Assembly: GCA_031269165.1 (NCBI GenBank)
Contig: JAISZQ010000267.1
Location: forward strand, 1-12,771
Direction: 5' to 3'
Source: Spirochaetaceae bacterium
Lineage (GTDB): Bacteria > Spirochaetota > Spirochaetia > Treponematales > Breznakiellaceae
Length of the DNA stretch: 12,771 nt
The notes under the pieces were generated by a model. The model saw only the letters and a program-made list of their open reading frames with translations. It was not told the DNA's origin and did not search any database. A program made the position numbers and the translations under genes. Positions 12,471-12,771 of the stretch are shown in pieces (position 1 is the first letter of the stretch; each line of letters begins with the position of its first letter).

Positions 12471-12522
12471 TTATTATTTGTCCTTTTTCCCTTATCATAG
12501 AGGCATGATTTTTATAAAGGAG

Positions 12523-12553
12523 GCTGTTTCAAAACCTCAAGTTTTGGAACAGC
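12523..12553. repeat. REP-like palindrome, copy 4
   Basis: GCTGTTTCAAAAC (12523-12535) and GTTTTGGAACAGC (12541-12553) pair with one mismatch around a short loop. Then follows a separate structure, GCAGTTT (12568-12574) pairing with AAACTGC (12594-12600), with AGGC/GCCT (12579-12590) inside it. Confidence 0.75.
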
Positions 12554-12616
12554 AACCTTTAAAAAGCGCAGTTTTGTAAGGCTTTAGCCTGAGAAACTGC
12601 AATAGTCGAAGGCGAC

Positions 12617-12651
12617 AGCCTGTCAAAACTAACCGAGTTTTGGAACAGGCT
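12617..12651. repeat. REP-like palindrome, copy 5, touching a ribosome binding site
   Basis: AGCCTGTCAAAACT (12617-12630) and AGTTTTGGAACAGGCT (12636-12651) pair, the left arm lacking two bases. Its right arm ends one base before AAAGGAG (12653-12659), the ribosome binding site of the last gene. Confidence 0.75.
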
Positions 12652-12665
12652 CAAAGGAGTTCGTT

Positions 12666-12771
12666 GTGAGTGAAGTAAGAACGGACATTACCCTGGTGAA
12701 CATCGGGGATCAAGAAGTTGCGAACCGGGGATATATGCCCCAAGAGCAGGTCAGGCGGGTCACAGTCAATG
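12666..12771 (+). CDS. Start of a probable clan AA (retropepsin-like) aspartic protease, truncated by the window
   Basis: GTG at 12666 has AAAGGAG at ideal spacing. The 35 residues visible, with VRTDITLVNIGDQEVANRGY and PQEQVRRVTVN, resemble the N-terminus of small clan AA aspartic proteases that I recall as common in treponemes, where a VVDTG catalytic motif follows shortly after. That motif would lie beyond the window, so the call rests on the N-terminal pattern alone. A REP-like hairpin sits directly upstream of the ribosome binding site. Confidence 0.5.
   Translation, partial: MSEVRTDITLVNIGDQEVANRGYMPQEQVRRVTVN

Overview
The window is about 12.8 kb of moderately GC-rich bacterial chromosome. 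Gene content suggests a spirochaete, most likely a Treponema-like gut organism: a degenerate receiver next to a bactofilin, two lipoproteins with relaxed lipoboxes, a REP-transposase-like protein, and what looks like the start of a clan AA aspartic protease, all among dense dispersed repeats. The lineage call rests on family recall, not on a search. Nothing looks like phage, a plasmid backbone or CRISPR.

Layout. On the + strand, 272-1903 is a compact run: a receiver-domain protein lacking its phospho-acceptor Asp, a bactofilin, and an NMN deamidase (PncC/CinA C-terminal). A GT4 glycosyltransferase follows (2112-3251), then a repeat-rich gap, a secreted DNase I-fold lipoprotein (3676-4572) and a Na/Pi cotransporter with a PhoU-like tail (4749-6413). 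At 6745-7242 lies a RAYT-like (Y1/HUH transposase family) gene whose catalytic residues appear lost. The - strand then carries tRNA-Gly(TCC) with a near-consensus promoter, a variant FolD, and a small membrane protein in operon with folD. After a repeat cluster (9037-9726) the - strand carries a lipoprotein plus MFS permease operon (9794-11610) and a DUF503 gene (11957-12244). The window ends inside a new + strand gene that starts at 12666.

The notable content is the repeat system. (i) A REP-like palindrome with arm GAGCCTGTTCCAAAAC occurs as hairpins (6704, 9037, 9118, 12523, 12617) and as half-sites (161, 9218, 9714, 11943). One copy lies just upstream of the RAYT-like gene and another touches the ribosome binding site of the last gene. 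(ii) A MITE-like element has termini GTCAACAACTTAAG / CTTAAGTTGTTGAC (9519-9684; 7230-7313; right end at 101-114). (iii) A roughly 260-bp repeat occurs in inverted orientation on either side of the lipoprotein-MFS operon, with REP half-sites at both outer tips. (iv) A CATTGCGAAC...GAAGCAATCCAG repeat occurs twice. Together (i)-(iii) look like a nested, REPIN-like set of non-autonomous elements beside a catalytically degenerate relative of the enzyme class that normally mobilises such elements.

Two genes (272 and 4749) have good sigma70-type promoters whose -10 box lies only 7-8 nt before the start codon, which suggests leaderless mRNAs.
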